The notes beneath the pieces are model-generated. The model made no database searches and had not been told where the DNA came from. It saw nothing but the letters and a program-made list of their open reading frames with translations. The position numbers and the translations under genes are program-made. From the NCBI GenBank assembly GCA_051453625.1, contig JBOZIK010000001.1:207833521-207897520 (forward strand): 64,000 bases of DNA, written 5' to 3'. Source of the stretch: Welwitschia mirabilis (Eukaryota > Gnetophyta > Gnetopsida > Welwitschiales). Shown here one piece after another: positions 34,311 to 46,369 of the stretch (position 1 is its first letter; the number at the start of each line of letters is the position of its first letter).

Positions 34311-34499
34311 TTAATGGATTTTTGGCATCCATTGACCGTTACAGATTGGGTTTTGCTTCTTGCAGATACGCAGGGATATGACACAGTCAACGAGGCCTCT
34401 TGCTTCCTTGAATGAAATTCCAGTGCCCTCGCCATTCAACACTTTCTGCAAATCCTTAAAATATCCAACGTATTGAGACAGCACTGTTTGATTACTCTG
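34311..34499 (-). pseudogene. Gene-like open stretch, unassigned; possible exon fragment
   Basis: A minus-strand frame of 62 codons between stops, distinctly less AT-rich than the flanks and protein-like: segments VLSQYVGYFKDLQKVLNGEG, ISFKEARGLVDCVISLR and KKQNPICNGQWMP. There is no Met at the start; CAAACAG just before VLSQ could be a splice acceptor, and TGTAACG a weak donor. The part LVDCVISLR followed by a K/Q-rich turn and NGQW faintly resembles the end of the calponin-homology domain of plant KIN14 kinesins (VVDCVLALKS...WK). That resemblance is weak. No neighbouring exons were found, so it is either an exon fragment left by rearrangement or a chance open frame. Confidence 0.3.
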
Positions 34500-36806
34500 T
34501 TAGGCTAGTCTGAAACAGAAGCTTCTTTTCTTAAAATATAAGTGCTATGGTATTAAGGATCTGAAATATAATTCGTACAACTTATTCTAATAGATTTTTC
34601 TGATATAATATGCTTAGCAGTAGGATTCTTACAATAAGGACATATACGTGGTTTTGAGCACGTCCTTTCTCTGTGTTTCACTCCAACTTTGAGATATTAG
34701 TTTTTTAGGGTCGACAGAAATTTTAAATCTTTTAAATAGTCAAAGAGTTCAACAAATGGAGGGTAAAAACAATCAGAAACTAACGGGATTTGGTGTTTTA
34801 CAACTTTAAAAATAACAAATGTAAAAATTTTTCTCTTATTTAGGGGGGAAAAAGCACCTTCATTTAGTACATTACTGAGGGTTTAAGAATTTTGGAAAAT
34901 AAAAACTATATTATAAGTTAAAAAATGAAAGAAATAAACACTTGTTTTTGCAAGCCTTTATTTCTAGATGTTTAGAAATGCCATTCAAGGACGCAAATCT
35001 GAGTGTGGTGAAGGAAAAGAGTGGTTGAACAACTCAAAAGGGGTTGTGTCACCGACCATAGAAAGGGGTTTTGTGGGAAAGACTTTTCCAAAGGGATATG
35101 CATGACAACGGCTTTTGTTAGTTAGAGATGAGCTTGCATGACGTTGGCCTATGGCCTTTTCTACTAAACAAATCTCCCATGCCCTTCCTTTTCAATACCT
35201 ACCTCATTCCACATGTCATCATCCTTCACGATGAATATCCCTTCTCACCTAATGCTTAAACACATGTTTTTATCCCTACCCATTTCATCTTTTTAACATT
35301 TCAAAGTTGCAAATTAAGAAAAATGCAATTTAAACATTACTTAAGGGTTTAATTCTTACATCATGATGATAATTTGGTTAAAAGACTTTAGAAGGCCAAA
35401 GTTGTATCTCATTATAGAGATATTTTATGATTAAGGCTTTAGAAGGCCAAAGTTGTATCTCATTATAGAGATATTTTATGATTAGGAGATGTTGGACATG
35501 AATAAGATATCTAGATATGAAATTCAAAGCATATCATTCACCATGTAGGTATAAGTTTTCTTAGGTCCAACACCTAAAATATATACATTATGCATATTAT
35601 AATGCACATATAAAAAATGTTTTAACAAACGGTTATTTAAGGTTGGTAGTCAAAACTGGCATGCCTTCTAGACATATTATTTAATGATTAATTGAAAAGC
35701 CAGTTTCTAGCTTGAGAAAAAGAATAGTAAAAGAAAAGAAATTTCAGACTATAAACTTTTATTTTTATTTGTTGAAAAGACTATAAATTTTTAACAAAGA
35801 CATGGTACCTTTCAAACTAATTATTAACATACTTTTATACTTAATTTTTATCTTTTTCATATGAACATGCATCATCAAATACTTAGTATTTCTTTTTTAG
35901 ATTTGATATTACTTTTTAAAGCAAATAATCCTTAATTCTAAAATTTGAAAGAAATTTATAATGATTGATGACATTCCCATTTAACAAGATATAAAGATCG
36001 TGAGATTCACAAGGATTTCAATTCTCTCTTTACTAATTTTAAATCTATGTCATCATGTAAATGTTGTTTAGGTCTATTTCTTTCGTGATGCTTTGGATTC
36101 TCGTGTAAAGAGCACACAATTTTCTCTAGCTTGATTATCATTTTACATGTTCTTTTGAAATTGTTTAGCTTAAGAATGAAGTTTATGAAACTTTTTGATT
36201 TAAGAAAACCATGTAGATGAATAAGTGACATTGGTTTTATAACAAAGATAAGTTAGGCTTTAGTTTGTAATTGAATACTCCCCTTAGAACCATGCATTTA
36301 ATGATTTAAACAATATCACTCATTTTGATATTAGATGTTGAAGTTTTTCTAAGATCTTCATTTGGATATAAATTCCTAATTTTTTTCTCAAAGTTATCCT
36401 TCTTCATGATCTATCACATAAACAAACTACTAATCCTTTCGAATTATTCATTAAATGGAAATGATGTCATGATTTCAAACTAAAGATTCTCATAAAAATA
36501 ACATTAATATCAACTTTAGTAAATCATTAATTAAATTAATTAAATTAGAAGATGAAGGCATAATAATGTTCAACCAATGAGTAAGACACATGGGCCTTTT
36601 TAATGCATGCTTATAATGTTGTTCATAAAGTGACATTTGTATAAATTTGCCTAAACTTTTAGCTAAAGCTCAAAATAAACATTAAAGTAAACCCCTCATT
36701 CTTGTTAACTAAATTTAAAGGAATAGATGATAAGGACCTCACATAACTTAAGGTAATACCCATGCTTCTTCACCTACTATTTAGATGTTAAACACTAAGG
36801 AAATGA

Positions 36807-36809
<3 letters not shown>
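34500..36809. other. Gene-free region upstream of the blue copper protein gene
   Basis: No coding region recognised. The part 34920-35250 is somewhat less AT-rich and not obviously transposon-derived, but no protein frame stands out. It contains the 51-bp tandem duplication listed separately. Confidence 0.5.
35386..35484. repeat. 51-bp tandem duplication
   Basis: The block starting CTTTAGAAGGCCAAAG at 35386 is repeated at 35437, 51 bases later, with no differences over the 48 bases of the second copy (35437-35484). The identity points to a recent event compared with the surrounding repeats. Confidence 0.9.
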
Positions 36810-36843
<34 letters not shown>

Positions 36844-36867
36844 CATACATACATATACATATACACA
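36810..36867. repeat. TA/CATA microsatellite
   Basis: (AT)n from 36811 to 36839 followed by CATA repeats to about 36860. Simple sequence; the open frame across it has no meaning. Confidence 0.95.
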
Positions 36868-36921
36868 TCTCATTTTGAGTATTAACATATGTACATTTTT
36901 ATTGTTGGATTTTATGCATAA

Positions 36922-36946
36922 NNNNNNNNNNNNNNNNNNNNNNNNN
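36922..36946. other. Assembly gap (25 N)
   Basis: Run of 25 N shortly after the TA/CATA microsatellite. Confidence 0.99.
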
Positions 36947-37269
36947 ATGTGGCATCATCTTGATTATCCAATAAAGAGATACTTTAATTTATCAAGTAAA
37001 AGCAATCAAGTAGTTACATTAGCAAATTATCTATGCATTTTGAATTTTCTCTTGCTTATCATTTTACCTTGTAGATGTATCATTTAATTCTTCCCTTTAT
37101 TTTAGTTAGTTACCAATTAAGGATTCTTTTCCTAAATTGTCTCTAGACCTTTCTAATTAAATTCAATTCCATTTAGAATGAACTTATCTATAGATGGAGT
37201 AAGCTCTATCACTTAAAATCTTATAAAAAAGTGAAATTTGTGATTCCAAATTAGTTCTTTTTCAAATAT

Positions 37270-37391
37270 NNNNNNNNNNNNNNNNNNNNNNNNNNNNNNN
37301 NNNNNNNNNNNNNNNNNNNNNNNNNNNNNNNNNNNNNNNNNNNNNNNNNNNNNNNNNNNNNNNNNNNNNNNNNNNNNNNNNNNNNNNNNNN
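37270..37391. other. Assembly gap (122 N)
   Basis: Run of 122 N in unassigned AT-rich DNA. Confidence 0.99.
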
Positions 37392-39499
37392 ATTTGTATT
37401 TCTTACTAAAGATCATTTTCACTTGTAGTTTGGATAAATTAATTTAATTTTGGAATGTCAAAAATGATCCACTTAACTTAGCTATATCAAATCTAAGCCC
37501 ATTTTTGTTTTATCTCATTCTTACCTCTATAAGTAAGCATTCTAAATATTTTTAATTTATTGTTAAGTTTTAAATTTAGAATTTACTCACTCTTTAAATA
37601 CATTTCATTTTTCACTTTAGTCTTGCTTAGTGGTAAGCATGAAAAGCCTTTTGTGGACAAAGATCCATGTCAAGCTAAGCTTATCTCTAAGACTATTATG
37701 TAGTCTTTAACTATCATAAGTGCATAGTTTAAGTCACATATAGCTATGTCTATCTTAATTAAAAATGTCTCAAGCATGTAAAGGTCTAGATTCCCATGCA
37801 TACCTTAGTAATCAAGGGTTTATTGGATGAAGACTAGAGGCACCGTAGTATAGTATATTTTGATTTTATCACCAATTCAACATAGAGGCATAAGGGTAAA
37901 GTTATTAGTTTTAAATAAGTAAGTGGGTAACAATGCACCATTTTATTCCTTAGAAGTGGTATTTAATTGAGGAATCCAAAATTGGCCAATGACTTAAAAG
38001 ATTCATTAACATAATTTTCATGTTTTCCTTTTACTCTTTTATAGATGGTAATAGCTCCCTTGAAAGGGATGTAATTACTACTTAGTTTAGAAGTAAAAAA
38101 TAAAATCAATAAATATTTCACTTAATCACAATTAGGCCTTTGCCTGAGAATATACCTTATGAACATAAGGATTCATAATAAAAGGTACCTTTATTTTTTC
38201 TTTGCGCATGATAGTATTGCATGTTTTTGTGGATCATCTTAATTAATTATCACTTTATTATGGTTTAAATAGATTACTTATCTTATCAATGTGAATAATA
38301 CCACATAAACTATGAATGAGTGCAAGATCCCTTTCAAGTTGCTAAATCATTTTATTGTAATCTTATCTTAACATCATTGTAGTTTTGAAAATTACCTTTT
38401 TAATGTGATGAATAGGTCATTTGAATATGTGAATGTGAGAAATATTCCATTGCAAATTTACTATACCTTATAACTTTTCATCTCTTATGTTATTCTATTT
38501 CCATCATGGTTATTAAAAAAGGTGAGCTTCAAATCCTAGTAGATTATTTCACTTCTATGATGATAAGTGAAATCATGATAAACATATGCATTATGATTCT
38601 TAGTAACTAGACTTAGAATATTAGTACAAATATTTCATGTCAACAAGGTACATCTATTGATTTAATAGAGACTTCTCTAATAAGCAACATGTACCACTTT
38701 ATAATCAAGATGAAGAAGACACTTAGAAATCTATTAATTGAAAGTTAACTAAGATTATGTGTAAAATCTATTACTTCTCAGCATAAGAACCTCATGGATA
38801 AGATAAAAATAAATCACACTGATTTTGTAATATTAAGGTTTACCTTCTATGTTTGAAATGATTTGAAGCTAATTTATCTTATCATAAGCATGAATGTCTT
38901 AATTTATAAAAAGCACAAAATGTCATGATTGATCACACAAATGATTGATATTAAGAAAAAATTTATAGAAATTAATCCATAGAACCAAGGTTTTATTTAT
39001 TATGTTAACTTTGTAAGATTCTATTTAAAGGATTCATCCATGCATAGTTACATTTTATCCCTAGTTAATAGTAAGTAAGTATTGAACATGTGTTTAATTC
39101 ACTAAGCATTATCATAGCCACTAAAGCCTAATTTCATTTTATTGGTTCCTAGTCCTTTGATGAGGCTTTTTTAGTATCATATTATCATGGATTAATACCA
39201 AATAAAACTTAATGAAAGCTCTCTAATTCCAATGTTAAGCTCATTTACAATGGAAAATATCCTTAAAAATCACAACAGACTTTACATCCTTAATAACATT
39301 AGTCATAGCTAGAAATTAAACCAAATTAACATAATGCTAATCCTAAATAGAATAAGTCTCAATTTTCACATTATGAATGAAAATAACATGATGCTTATTA
39401 CTATTAGATCCATGAAACAAAATAAAATGAAATCCTAAGTGAATTAAATTATAAATAATTTTGGTCCTTATGATAATCTTGAGTGTTATAAATCTAATG
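37392..39499. other. Unassigned AT-rich DNA upstream of Copia element H
   Basis: Probably contains the decayed gag side of Copia element H, since its protease follows, but no gag block could be recognised with confidence in any frame. Confidence 0.4.
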
Positions 39500-40038
39500 T
39501 AATTTTTTAGATTTGTGGATCTGATTATGTAAAAAAGCATCTTACTTATAATGAAACTTGGATTCTTGATACTAGTATTAAAAATTACAAAGCACATGAG
39601 CTATAGATAGGAGTACTTTAATAAGTTCATAATGAAACCTAGTCAGGTCTCTCTTAAAGACATAATCAAAGTTCTAGTTAAGTGCTATTATTTAATTAAT
39701 TTGAATTGAGAGTCCCTCATCATTAAATAATTGATAATGTTTTGTATGTTACTATTTATACTCACACCTTCTATCATCCTTTTTTTGTATTAAGAAAAAT
39801 CATTTAGCCTCCATGTTAAAGGATTTAATTGACATTTATGTTACTCATCATAGTCTAATCATGAAGAGATAGAGGGGTGAAAATCTCATCTACCTTCATG
39901 ATGGCATTGAAATGTGTGAAATTAATTATGTTATTTCTCGAGCTAATATCTTGCCATTTCTAATATGGCATGCTCATCTAGGACATCCTAGTCATCACTT
40001 CCTCAATGCAATACATGTAAGTAGTTATCATTTCATAC
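39500..40038 (+). pseudogene. Copia element H: protease and GAG-pre-integrase remnant, interrupted by Gypsy element D
   Basis: Plus-strand frames give NETWILDTSIKNYKAHEL (family TWIIDTGATNHM; the active-site DTG is DTS), NVLYVTIYTHTFYHP (family NVLYVPxYxxNLLS) and, near 39950-40015, ILPFLIWHAHLGHPSHHFLNAI, a well-kept GAG-pre-integrase motif (LWHxRLGHPS). The reading then runs straight into the LTR of element D. After element D, 52636-52680 reads NVCISSMPFS, resembling the next Copia zinc-binding block (CxVCxLxKxxRLPF), so element D split this element. The Copia lineage differs from elements A and G. Confidence 0.7.
40034..40038 (+). repeat. Target-site duplication of Gypsy element D, left (CATAC)
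   Basis: CATAC before the LTR of element D, repeated at 52631-52635 after its other LTR; the match extends to CATACC if the boundary is shifted by one base. Confidence 0.7.
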
Positions 40039-41282
40039 CTACTATTGCATTGCCAAATTTTATGTATTTGATAGGTTATTTTGAATAGTTTTTTAGGATA
40101 TTAAATAGGTTTATGTTGAGTTTCGGAGATCTAAGGCAAACATCATAAAAACATGCAAAATTCATTACATTTGATAACATTTGAAGCAATTTACAATACT
40201 TCCTATCTAAAGCAATAATCCTATAATCAAAGAGAATAATGTAACACAAGAAACACTCTATAAAAATCCATCATCCACTTAATTGTTTGGATGACTATAC
40301 ATATGATAAAAATACTTAAGCTAAGGAGGATTTTTACTAGATTAATCTGGTAGCTGATGTGAAATGCATATGATGTGACATCATATCCTGTGATGTCTAG
40401 ATGACTAAAAGGATGACACTTAAATTAAACACTTCATCAAAATTTACCAAACTCTGGCCATATGGTTTACATATTCTTATGGGGTTATTAGGATTATTAG
40501 TGTGTTTTTTTGTATTTTTTGATTTTGGAGTCTATTTTGTAATGAATACCTCCTCCATCCTTGACTCCAGTGTCATCTTCTTTGATAATTAAAATTCTCA
40601 TGATAAGATACCAAAAGGTAGAAGGTCCATTTATTATTGTTGTAGAGAGACATATTCATTGGTGTTGGGCTATGTATCTTTCATTGAGGTGCTACTGCTT
40701 TGTAACATGGATGTTGATCTGCTTTTACTCGAAACTCTATTTTTCTTTTCATATCTTTTTGTTATGTATATCTCCATTATGGTTTATGTTGGTTTTGATT
40801 CCATGACAACTTCTTTTTGTTAAGGTTAACATTATTAGTTTAAATGCATTACATTTCATTTCCTAGATTAACTTTGCATTATTTTCATATTCTATTTGAT
40901 GTACCTGATAGCTTAAGTTGGTTTTGGCTTGGTGATGGCTTTCCTTAATTGATATAGATTATATAAGGTTGATCTCCATAACAGGTTGATTTGGTAATCA
41001 GATAGAAGTTGCATTTATAATAGGATTTGCATTTCATTTATATAGTATGTTTATTTGCATTTTTTTTTTTTTTGCATTTTTAGCTTGTTCTACTTTAACA
41101 TTACACAATGTTTTATTTTTGAAATCAATTGTCCTTTTTTTCATCTATGCCTTTAACAAGATTATTATATTTGGGTCACTTTCATCTATATTAGTATATT
41201 ATGTTGTGTAAAATCTATATATATTTATGATTTATAGGATTTATTTGAGAATGTAACATTTACACAAATACACAGGGAAACA
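40039..41282 (+). repeat. 5' LTR of Gypsy element D
   Basis: About 1.24 kb, aligned with 51376-52630. The start (CTACTATTGCATTGCCAA) corresponds to CTATATTATGCTACCAA of the 3' LTR; the end is ACACAGGGAAACA, two to three bases before the primer site. Contains several copies of an imperfect palindrome of the CATCTAGATGAC type. Confidence 0.85.
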
Positions 41283-41285
41283 TCT

Positions 41286-41303
41286 TGGTGTCGTTACCAA
41301 GGA
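41286..41303 (+). promoter_or_regulatory. Primer binding site of Gypsy element D (tRNA-Asp type)
   Basis: TGGTGTCGTTACCAAGGA, 14 of 18 bases equal to TGGCGCCGTTGCCGGGGA, the tRNA-Asp primer site of Athila/Tat elements. All four differences are C-to-T or G-to-A transitions. Confidence 0.85.
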
Positions 41304-42005
41304 AGGTAGTTTGGAGTTTGAAGATTGTCATTACTTAGGTAAGTACTTTGGATTTTGATTTAAATATTTGTCTACAGTTGCATTATATTCTTATAATAGG
41401 ATCATAGGTTTTTATTTTTGCATTTTTTGTTTCTCTTTTTACAATAAACACTCTATCATCCCCTCATTGTCTAGATGATGCACATTGATTATGGCTTATG
41501 AGACTTAGGGTTTTCATTTTTATTAAGAACTAGGGTTTCCTTATCGTCCCCTCTATTATCTAAATGACTCAGTAGATGACTATCTATTTTTATTTTGTGT
41601 TATTTCACAATTCTATGTTTCTATATCTTTTGTTTTTGGGTTTTTTATGTGTATTGTCATCCAAGTACATCATTTAGACAACCAATGTGATGACACTTAT
41701 AGAAATAAAACTGAGCATGCTGAGACATGCTAAATTCTAGTAAAAAGGTAAAATATTAGAGAGAGTGGTTATTGATCAAAGAAAACATCCAAGAAGGTTT
41801 GGTTGACTATGAACTTAAGCCAAGTACACATACCCTAGGTACACAAAATATTTCAAGAGTTGAACAAAAAGATTTTTCTGCATTTATTATTTCTTAATCT
41901 AGTTTTTAAAAAAAAATCAAAAGATAATTTAGAAGAAATTTGTTCTATTACAATGTCAAATTTGTCAAAAAATAAAAATAGGATGCTTCACCTAAACCCT
42001 GTATT
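41304..42005 (+). other. Leader of Gypsy element D
   Basis: Untranslated region between primer site and gag, aligned with 11331-12155 of element B. Rich in short CATC...GATG palindromes; no coding region. Confidence 0.65.
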
Positions 42006-43800
42006 ATGATTGAAACCTCTATGACCCTTGTAAATCCTAATGCTAATGTTACCCTTAAGGAGGCAATTGTAAATAAGAAAAATAAAATCCAAAACTCTTT
42101 TTACCTACCTCTTGGTAACCATATTGAGTTAAGAAGTTTAATTGCTTATCCTATTTTTAACAAATAAAATTATAAAGATCCTCTCCAACATATAGCCGAC
42201 ATTGAACAATTAGTACTTACTTCCAAACATGATAAAAATGAATTAGTGATCATACTTATATGGTTATTTTTCCCATCATTTTAAAACAAAAAGATAAACT
42301 ATGGTTAATAACTATTCCATACAAAAGTTTAAAAACATAAAACCAAGTTCAAAATGTATTTATAAAAAGATTTATAAGTAAAACAATCATAAGAAAAAGA
42401 AAGAAATAAGTAACAAATTTCCAACAATAACCTAATAAAGATTATGCCTCAACTTATGAATGATTCTTTGTTACCATACATTCTAACCCTTTAGATGCTT
42501 TTACTCAAGAAGAATTAGTATATTATCTCTATAGTGGACTTAATAGCCAAACAAAATAACTTGTAAATTTTTTATGTGAAGGAAATTTGATGAATCTCAC
42601 TTTAGTAATTGCATGGATATTATTGGAAGAACTTGTAGAAGTAAGTTAAACTTGGCCTAAACCAAGACCTAAAGAAAATCTTATAGTAGGCCAATCATAA
42701 GAGACCTTAAAGAAGTTAAACAAAAAAAGGAAGAAGTGAAAACAAAAATAGAACTAATAAATGTTATTAATGATTTCACCAGTACACTAAAAAAATATAC
42801 TCAAATGATCAAACTTGGCCTAAACAAATAACTAAAGAAAATCATATAGTATGCTAATCATAAAAGGCCTTAAAGAAGTTAAACAAGAAAAGGAAGAAGT
42901 AAAAAAAGAAAAATAACTAATAAATGTTATTAAGGATTTTACTACAACACTAAAAAAAAAAAAACACTCAAATGGTCTTAGATGCAAAGGTGACAACTAA
43001 AAAGAGTGTGATTGTAGTTTTAACTTATGATTTATGTTAAGATAACTACCATATAACAAGATATTGTCCTTTACTATCTACTTACAAAGAAAAGATTTAT
43101 GAATTGATGTATGCATTCAAACAGAGGTCTTCAAACTTTACAAATCAGAGTTAAAATCAAAATTAAAATCAAAACCAATTTCAACCTAGGATGAATGGAT
43201 AATCAAACTTTTAATCCTTTAAAAACAAATTTAAAAACTTTAAAGCAAATCATCTATATTTTTCAACTATTTAGAAATAGATTTGAGAATGCTAACTTTT
43301 AAACGAATAACTCAAACTTTTAGTAAAGCAATTCAAATTGTTAAGCAAGCATATCAAAGTTATAAAACCAAAATAATCCACTTAGAAAGTTAGTTGATGA
43401 GTTAAGAAAATTTCAAAATAAGATAAATTCAAACATTGAAAATCTCATTAGTGTTTTATAATAAACTATGATTACTAATTAAAGACCATAAGGGTTACTT
43501 GTAACACAAGCTTTACCAAATCCTAATGAAGTAAGAAAAGCTTATAAGCTTGTGAGAAGTAGTGGAAATGAACTAAGACCTTCTAACCATGAGGCTTAAA
43601 CTTCCCAAAGTGATAAGAATGATGAAGAAGAATAGGATATTAAAATCTTATAAAATTATGCTTTCCCTTCTCTTTTAAATAACAACAATAATGATTATTC
43701 TCAAGATAAAGATAAGAAACCTGCTACTCCTTCACTTGATAAACTAAATACTAATCCTATTTTTGAGAGAATTTTAAGTGCTTAATGCAAAATGTAAGCA
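42006..43800 (+). pseudogene. Gag of Gypsy element D, decayed, with an internal tandem duplication
   Basis: Starts ATG with MIETS as in element B. Around 42300-42640 the translation follows Athila/Tat gag: QNVFIKRFISKT (family EQFLxKFFPxSKT), NNFQQ, YEFFVTIHSNPLDAFTQEELVYYLYSGLN (family LLxxCPHHGxxxWxLVQYFYEGL), NFLCEGNLMNLT (family TMCNGSFLxK). A block of about 163 bases (42648-42810) is repeated directly after itself (42811-42975). Stops are frequent. No CCHC zinc knuckle is clearly visible, which is usual for this branch. Confidence 0.8.
42648..42975 (+). repeat. 163-bp tandem duplication inside the gag of element D
   Basis: The block from AAACTTGGCCTAAAC (42648) to ACTCAAATGATC (42810) recurs from 42811 to 42975, ending ACTCAAATGGTC. 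Copies differ at many positions and the unit length is not a multiple of three. Confidence 0.88.
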
Positions 43801-43879
43801 TAAATTTACTATTTTGAAAACTTTTTCAAGAGAACTTTAAATATTCTAAGTTATAGAAAGATCTAATTAGGAGAAAATA

Positions 43880-44380
43880 AAAACAAACTATACCTAGTAT
43901 AGTCTTTCTAGCCCAACCTATAACCAGATTAGTTTTACAAAAATGTTCCAAGTTTAAAGATCCAAGAGTAACATTAGTTAATGTCACATTAGAAGGAAAC
44001 AAAAGATTAAAAAAATCCTTAATCAATATAGGAGTAAGTGTTAATATTATAGCTTTACATATTTGTCAATGAATTGGTTTGAAAAGTAGAATTAAGCCTA
44101 CAAGGATTGTCTTAGAATTAGTAGATACATCAATGAAAAAACCTTTAGGAGTAATTAAATATTTGGTGATTCAAATTGAAGAAACGTTATATCTAATAGA
44201 TGTGTTTATGATCAAAGTTGAGCATAACAGAGGTTGTCCACTACTTTTAGGTAGATTTTTTATACAACAACTCATTGTATTATTGATACTAGAACTCAAA
44301 CGATGGAATGTTACCCAGAAAATAAAAAATTCACCATTAGAGTACTTGATGCTACTGAAAATAATTTAGGTGATGAGTTG
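43880..44380 (+). pseudogene. Gypsy protease remnant (element D)
   Basis: Reads KKSLINIGVSVNIIALHIC then IGLKSRIKPTRIVLELVD, DTSMKKPLGVIKYLVIQIEE and RGCPLLLGRFFIQQL. This follows the Athila retropepsin closely (ALLDLGASVNLLP, LKPTxxxLQLAD, GIVEDVLVQV, IPIILGRPFL). The catalytic Asp of DLGAS is Asn (INIGVS), so it is inactive even in the long open stretch 44079-44369. Confidence 0.88.
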
Positions 44381-44959
44381 AATATTGAAGGAGAAATTAA
44401 ACCAAATCTATTTTTATAGCATCATCGACTTAAAAAAAGATGGTTAATGCTTCAGGAGACTATCTTGTTTAATAATCCATTTGAAGTAAAAACAATTAAA
44501 AGCTTTTAATGATGATCAACTCAACTATGAACATTTAGGTACTCACCATTTTTATCAAGAGAGTAGAAAACCTGAAACTATAAACTGTGTAGAAGTCTAA
44601 AATATGAATAAAATTAAGATTTCTTATTTTGAGGGAGGTAATTCACCATAGTCATTCAAAAGACAGTCTAAGATGATAATTAATGTTGATAAAAATTTAA
44701 TAGAAAATACAAAACTAAATTTAAATCTAAAACCTTTACCTAGTAGACTAAAATATATCTTTCTATGTTATGATCATAAAAAACCTTTGATAATAAAAAA
44801 TAATCTTTCCCCTCAATAAGAGTCAATTTTAATTTTACTTTTGAAATTTAAGGTTAATGCATTTGCTTAATCCCACAAAGATTTAACAGCCATTCCTACC
44901 TCCATTGTTCAACATAAAAACTTCCTTGAGGATAATGTAAAACCTATTATAAAACCCTA

Positions 44960-45805
44960 ATGTATACTTAGCTTTTAAACAAGTTATAAAAAATGAAATC
45001 ATTAAATTAATGGACACTAGAATTATTTATGCAATAGCTAATAGTAAATGGGTTAGCCCTTTGACAATAGTGCCTATTAAAGATGGGAAGTGAAGAATGT
45101 GTATTCATTTTTGAAAAATAAATGAAGTAACCAAGAAAGACCATTATTCTTTATCTTTCCTTGAGCAAATAGTTAATAAAATCCAAAGACATTCTTTTTA
45201 TTTCTTTCTTAATGGGCATAGTACTTACAACTAGGTTTGTATCGCTAGTGAGAATGAAGCTAAAACTACTTTTACTTCATCTTTTACAACTTTTGCATTT
45301 AGACGTATGCCTTTTGGACTATGTAATACTCTTGGTACTTTTCAATATGCAATGATGGGTATCTTTTTTGATATGTTATAGGATTCAATTAAAATGGATG
45401 ACTTTTCAATCTATGGTGAAAATTTTGAATAAATCTTAGAAAGGCTAAAGAAGGTCCTTAATAGATGTATTAATAATGGCTTACATTTGAGTTGAGAAAA
45501 GATTTGTTTTTAAGTTAATAATGGAATTACATTAAGTTATTACATTTCTAATAAACGAATTAGGATAAACCCTATAAAAGTAAGTATCATTAAAAACATA
45601 ACTTCTCTAAGAAATGTAAAATAAGTTCAATCTTTTCTTAGTCATTAAGATTTTTATCATTGTTTTATTCAAGATTATGCTAAAATTTATAAACCTCTTC
45701 ACTTATTTCTTGAAAAGAAAGATAAATTTGATTGGCATAAATTTTGTGAGCTTACTTTTGACACACTTAAAGATAAAATCTCTTTTGCACCTATTGTAAT
45801 TAGAC
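44960..45805 (+). pseudogene. Gypsy reverse transcriptase remnant (element D)
   Basis: Copies element RNA into DNA in the functional family. Blocks seen: SKWVSPLTIVPI region near 45045, DGK-stop-RMCIHF, VTKKDHYSLSFLEQIV, FLNGHSTYN (motif A; family FLDGFSGYN, catalytic Asp now Asn at 45211-45213), KTTFTSSFTTFAFRRMPFGLCN, MDDFSIYG (motif C with both aspartates kept, 45394-45403), the NPIKVSIIKNI thumb block, QSFLSH and ISFAPIV. Stops fall at DGKW (Trp to TGA), YNQ (Gln to TAG) and the NWEK position (Trp to TGA). Inactive. Confidence 0.92.
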
Positions 45806-46180
45806 TTGATTAATAAATATTTTGAGTTAATTTGTGATACTAGTAATATTGCTATGGGTAGGATGCTTGGACAAAAATATGAAAATAATTTTAAGGTTAT
45901 ATCTTATCATGGTAAAACTTTATCTAAAGCTCAAATTAATTACACTAATATTGAGAAAGAAATGTTAGCAATAATATTTTTCCTTGATACACTTAGATAC
46001 TATTTTTTAGGCTTTCATACAAATGCTTATATCGATCATGCTGTAATTAGATACCTCACAACTAAAAAATATTTGAGTGTTAGACTTATTAGATGGATCT
46101 TCCTCATGTAATAATTTAATTTAACCATTATTAATAAAGTAGGAAAGCATAATAGTGTAGTAGATCACTTGTCATGTCTT
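45806..46180 (+). pseudogene. Gypsy RNase H remnant (element D)
   Basis: The longest well-kept pol piece: FELICDTSNIAMGRMLGQ, then VISYHGKTLSKAQINYTNIEKEMLA and AYIDHAVIRYLTTKK, then LIRWIFLM. This matches the Athila-type RNase H (FELMCDASDYAVGAVLGQ, YASKTLNxAQxNYxTTEKELLA, YTDHAALKYL) and retains the catalytic Asp/Glu/Asp residues. It is open for 101 codons (45806-46111), then broken by paired stops where the family has QE. It is one part of a dead polyprotein. Confidence 0.9.
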
Positions 46181-46369
46181 TCTTCTTCTCTTGATAATCT
46201 TATGATTAATGATTCTTTTATGGATAAACAAATTTTTACTATATCTTCTACCCATCCTCCTCCTTAGTATACTGAGATTGTTAATTATCTTATCACTATG
46301 AAAACACCACAAAATTAGAGTCATAATCAAATAAAATCCTTTCTCCATATAATAGGTAAATATGAATGG

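Noticed and set aside
34129-34332. 67-codon minus-strand frame starting MDAKNPLKKWGW
   Set aside because: It overlaps the TATA box and 5' untranslated region of the copper-protein gene and shows no domain or codon bias.
36785-37087. 100-codon frame through the TA/CATA microsatellite and a gap
   Set aside because: Composed of simple repeat, N and AT-rich flank; no protein character.
40046-40050. LTR start of element D at the TG of TTGCATTGCC
   Set aside because: The five bases before it do not match the right flank; a start at 40039 gives the CATAC duplication and lines up with the base after the polypurine tract at 51376.
43826-44026. Minus-strand 66-codon open frame
   Set aside because: Shadow of the Gypsy protease region on the plus strand, which shows clear retropepsin blocks.
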